DNA from: Canibacter zhuwentaonis
GTDB lineage: Bacteria; Actinomycetota; Actinomycetes; Actinomycetales; Microbacteriaceae
Direction of reading: 5' to 3'
NCBI RefSeq assembly: GCF_018531145.1
Contig: NZ_JAHDSZ010000001.1
Span: forward strand, 186,001-250,000
DNA length: 64,000 nucleotides
Part shown: in pieces, positions 61,890-64,000 of the stretch
How positions within the stretch are numbered: the stretch's first letter is position 1
Layout: each line of letters starts with the position of its first letter
Made by a program: the position numbers and the translations under genes
The notes under the pieces: generated by a model
Told to the model about the DNA's origin: nothing
Database searches by the model: none
The model's input: only the letters and a program-made list of their open reading frames with translations

Positions 61890-62276
61890 ATGGCAAGAGT
61901 AAAAAGAGCTGTTAATGCTCACAAGAAGCGTCGCACAGTTCTCGAGCGCGCACAGGGATATCGCGGTCAGCGGTCGCGTCTTTACCGTAAGGCTAAAGAG
62001 CAGCTGCTGCACTCATACGTTTATGCGTATAACGACCGCCGTAAAAACAAGGGTAATTTCCGTCGCCTCTGGATTCAGCGTATTAACGCAGGCGCACGTG
62101 CAAACGGTTTGACATACAACCGGTTTATTCAGGGTCTAAGTCTGGCGGGCATTGAGGTTGATCGTCGGATGCTTGCAGAGCTTGCAACCAACGAGCCAAA
62201 CACCTTTGCACAGTTGGTAAAACTGGCTAAAGAAGCGCTCCCGGCAGACACCTCTGCTCCTAAAACAGACGCTTAA
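61890..62276 (+). CDS. rplT: 50S ribosomal protein bL20
   Basis: bL20 is an early 50S assembly protein binding 23S rRNA. The 128-residue protein has [55 protein letters not shown] and the [18 protein letters not shown] ending. ATG start with AAGGAAA upstream. It closes the infC operon. Confidence 0.97.
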   Translation: MARVKRAVNAHKKRRTVLERAQGYRGQRSRLYRKAKEQLLHSYVYAYNDRRKNKGNFRRLWIQRINAGARANGLTYNRFIQGLSLAGIEVDRRMLAELATNEPNTFAQLVKLAKEALPADTSAPKTDA

Positions 62277-62287
62277 CTATTAGGCTT

Positions 62288-62356
62288 AAGAGCTGCTTAC
62301 AGTTTTGACTGTGAGTAATCTTAAAGAGTGGCTTACGGCTTTGGCTGTGAGTCACT
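62288..62356. repeat. Twin direct repeats with hairpins after rplT
   Basis: Two related ~31-base units, GAGCTGCTTACAGTTTTGAC... and GAGTGGCTTACGGCTTTGGC..., each continuing CTGTGAGT. The second is bracketed by AGAGTG...CACTCT and could fold as a terminator. The next gene starts at 62479. Confidence 0.5.
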
Positions 62357-62478
62357 CTGCTGTGCTAGCACGAGTATATTCCAGCAGTTTTGTCGCCCGT
62401 CTCTCTCGAGCGAGGTTTAAACGGTAGTATTGCCTGCGCTAGATTTAAGATTGACTAAAACAGAGAGAGAGGTTAAGC

Positions 62479-63279
62479 GTGATCGACAATCCCAAAGCCG
62501 AGCAGATCAGAAAAGCGCGCCAGCTACTGCGCAAAAAAGAGCGGCTACAGCAGAATAAATTCTTAGTAGAGGGTCCGCACGCCGTAACCGAACTGTTGAG
62601 TGCCAGCGTGGGCGTGCCGCTGGTTATCTACATAACCCTTGCCGCGCGAGCGGCTCGTCCGCTGCTCGGCAGGCTGGCTGATAAACGCCGCGTGCGTGTT
62701 GAAACGGTTACCGAGCAGGTTATAGCCGAGCTTAGCGACACAGTGACTCCGCAGGGCGTTGTTGCGATTGCAGAGATTCAAAACGCCACGCTGGCAAAAA
62801 TTTTCACCCCGGCAGCGTCGCTCGTGGCGGTGCTGCACGGGGTGCAAGACCCTGGCAATGCTGGCACCGTGCTGCGGGTTGCTGATGCAAGCGGGGCGGA
62901 CGGCGTGATTTTCACAGGGGCCGGAGTTGATCCGTGGCATCCGAAGGTGTTGCGCGCCACAACAGGATCTATTTTCCACCTGCCAGTTGCTGCAGTTGGC
63001 GACATTGACACTGTGCTTCACTCCGCCACGCAGGCGGGGCTAATAACGGTTGCAACCGACCTTGCGGGGGCTGATTTGAATCCGACGGATCAGCTGTTCA
63101 AAAACCCGGTGTGCTGGGTATTTGGTAATGAAGCGCAGGGGCTTGACAGATCCGCCAGAGAAAAATGCGAGACATCACGCAAGCTCCCGATATACGGCGC
63201 GGCAGAGTCGCTGAACATCGCAACCGCGGCATCGGTGTGCCTGTACATCAGCGCGTTCGGTCGTCGGAGCGGTAGCTAG
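62479..63279 (+). CDS. TrmH/SpoU-family rRNA methyltransferase
   Basis: SAM-dependent 2'-O-ribose methyltransferase of the SPOUT class. An N-terminal substrate-binding domain (KERLQQNKFLVEGPHAVTE) is followed by motif 1 VLHGVQDPGNAGTVLRVADA, motif 2 VFGNEAQGLD and motif 3 IYGAAESLNIATAASVCLY. The target nucleotide in rRNA or tRNA is not clear from sequence. GTG start. In relatives this gene stands between rplT and pheS; pheS is not seen before the window ends. Confidence 0.93.
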   Translation: MIDNPKAEQIRKARQLLRKKERLQQNKFLVEGPHAVTELLSASVGVPLVIYITLAARAARPLLGRLADKRRVRVETVTEQVIAELSDTVTPQGVVAIAEIQNATLAKIFTPAASLVAVLHGVQDPGNAGTVLRVADASGADGVIFTGAGVDPWHPKVLRATTGSIFHLPVAAVGDIDTVLHSATQAGLITVATDLAGADLNPTDQLFKNPVCWVFGNEAQGLDRSAREKCETSRKLPIYGAAESLNIATAASVCLYISAFGRRSGS

Positions 63280-63868
63280 GGGATTGTTTCCCCTCAGCTG
63301 GGTAACTACCTGCTTTTCGGCGCAGCAGCAGAAACACCAGCGCGCCGCCGATAATGGTTGCGCAAAGAGCCATAGCTAGCGGCAGACTAAACTTTATCCA
63401 TGGCATACCTTGTGGTGGCACGGCTGCCGTCTGCTCTGCTGATTCGTGCGCAATCACGTCGCTGCTGCTAACGCTGCCAACGCCAAATTTAAATGACCCC
63501 TCGATCGGATGCCCGTCGGAGGAAACAACACGCCAGTTCACAACGTAAATGCCGTCTGCTGCGCCTTTGATCTTAGCAGCGAAATCCTGCGTTACAGTGT
63601 TGCGGTTAATTTTTGGAACACCGTTTGAAACAATCTCACCCGTGGCGTTTTTAATCTCAACTACGGTGCCCTCGTTGGTGTTAATAACATCGTTATTGAA
63701 AGTGAGCGATATTTTTTCGGGGGCTGCTGCGGCAACGCTGTTTGCAACCGGGTCTGTTACAACTAGCTTATCGTGAGAGTGCGCGGAGGTTATATTAGAG
63801 GCGAGCAAAAGCACTGTTATTGCTGCGATGGCAACTATAACGGCGGCGGATTTTTTAATTAACTGCAT
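63248..63868 (-). CDS. CopC-domain copper-binding protein with C-terminal membrane anchor
   Basis: A 206-residue exported protein: Sec signal peptide ending near SAHSH, then a CopC/YcnJ-like beta domain (AHSHDKLVVTDPVANS start, ISLTFNNDV, IYVVNWRVVSSDGHPIEGSFKFGV end), a linker and one membrane helix (LPLAMALCATIIGGALVFLLL) with a basic tail. The N-terminal His and the SSDGHP His are the expected copper ligands. The last 32 bases overlap the methyltransferase gene on the other strand. Copper handling or delivery is inferred. Confidence 0.88.
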   Translation of the reverse strand: MQLIKKSAAVIVAIAAITVLLLASNITSAHSHDKLVVTDPVANSVAAAAPEKISLTFNNDVINTNEGTVVEIKNATGEIVSNGVPKINRNTVTQDFAAKIKGAADGIYVVNWRVVSSDGHPIEGSFKFGVGSVSSSDVIAHESAEQTAAVPPQGMPWIKFSLPLAMALCATIIGGALVFLLLRRKAGSYPAEGKQSPSYRSDDRTR

Positions 63869-63899
63869 GATTTCCTTTAGGTTAATTTAGAGAATAAAA

Positions 63900-63912
63900 C
63901 GATTCAGAATCG
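63900..63912. promoter_or_regulatory. Palindrome upstream of the copC-like gene
   Basis: CGATTC-A-GAATCG, a perfect inverted repeat 31 bases upstream of the CopC start on the minus strand. It is possibly an operator. The rest of the window to 64000 shows no gene I can support. Confidence 0.3.
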
Positions 63913-64000
63913 GGGTAACGATGTAGAACCGTGATAAACGCGTTGTTGCTTGCAATGACTGCAGTGAAGCGCAAAAGCTCTTTGCACGCGCCCAATTATA

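Noticed and set aside
63894-64000. Short minus-strand frame at the window end
   Set aside because: About 35 codons, bounded by stops, without start signal or recognisable motif.

Overview
The window reads as a chromosome segment of an actinobacterium, most likely a Micrococcales/Microbacteriaceae-type organism with moderate GC. Three things suggest this: the gene order infB-rbfA-truB, ffh, rpsP-khpA-rimM-trmD-rplS-lepB-rnhB and murI-rph-rdgB; a pyrR-pyrB-pyrC-carA-carB-pyrF-gmk operon whose last gene is an actinobacterial IHF (mIHF) fused to guanylate kinase; and the infC-rpmI-rplT-rRNA methyltransferase block. I cannot name the genus. Many housekeeping proteins carry Ala/Thr/Glu-rich tails or inserts (RbfA, TruB, Ffh, bS16, RimM, LepB, MurI, LigA, PyrR, SGNH hydrolase).

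Layout. 1-8.6 kb: translation and SRP genes (3' part of infB, rbfA, truB, ftsY, ffh), interrupted by a minus-strand cell-wall-anchored beta-propeller/HtaA-like surface protein. 8.7-9.9 kb: a YbdK-type carboxylate-amine ligase. 10.3-17.9 kb: ribosome, tRNA-modification and cell-wall/nucleotide genes; the 0.86-kb gap before rplS holds a 24-residue ORF with cysteine at every second position. 18.0-19.7 kb: a His-rich mini-protein, tRNA-Leu(TAG), and a foreign-looking secreted peptide plus membrane protein pair (bacteriocin/immunity-like) whose start region carries two perfect inverted DnaA boxes. 19.7-22.4 kb: a biotin ECF transporter operon. 22.4-31.7 kb: repeats, a helicase, ligA, gatCAB, dinB.

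31.7-43.5 kb is a horizontally acquired defence island. It lies between two near-identical copies of the overlapping 3' ends of dinB and the pyridoxal kinase gene (31649-31738 and 43447-43536). A third, 35-bp copy at 39242-39276 splits the island in two. One module is a complete type I restriction-modification operon (hsdM-hsdS-hsdR). The other is a HincII-family type II restriction-modification system (HTH protein, gamma-type N6-adenine methyltransferase, HincII-like endonuclease) with phage terminase and toxin-antitoxin-like relics. I see no integrase.

43.5-46.8 kb: pyridoxal kinase, gluQRS, an SGNH hydrolase and a frameshifted DUF418 pseudogene. 47.1-56.9 kb: the pyrimidine operon, with a PyrR-binding loop that can sequester the pyrR Shine-Dalgarno sequence. 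56.9-64 kb: a DMT transporter, tRNA-Met, tRNA-Glu, a MacB/FtsX-type ABC exporter, infC (apparently starting at AUU)-rpmI-rplT, an rRNA methyltransferase and a CopC-domain protein.
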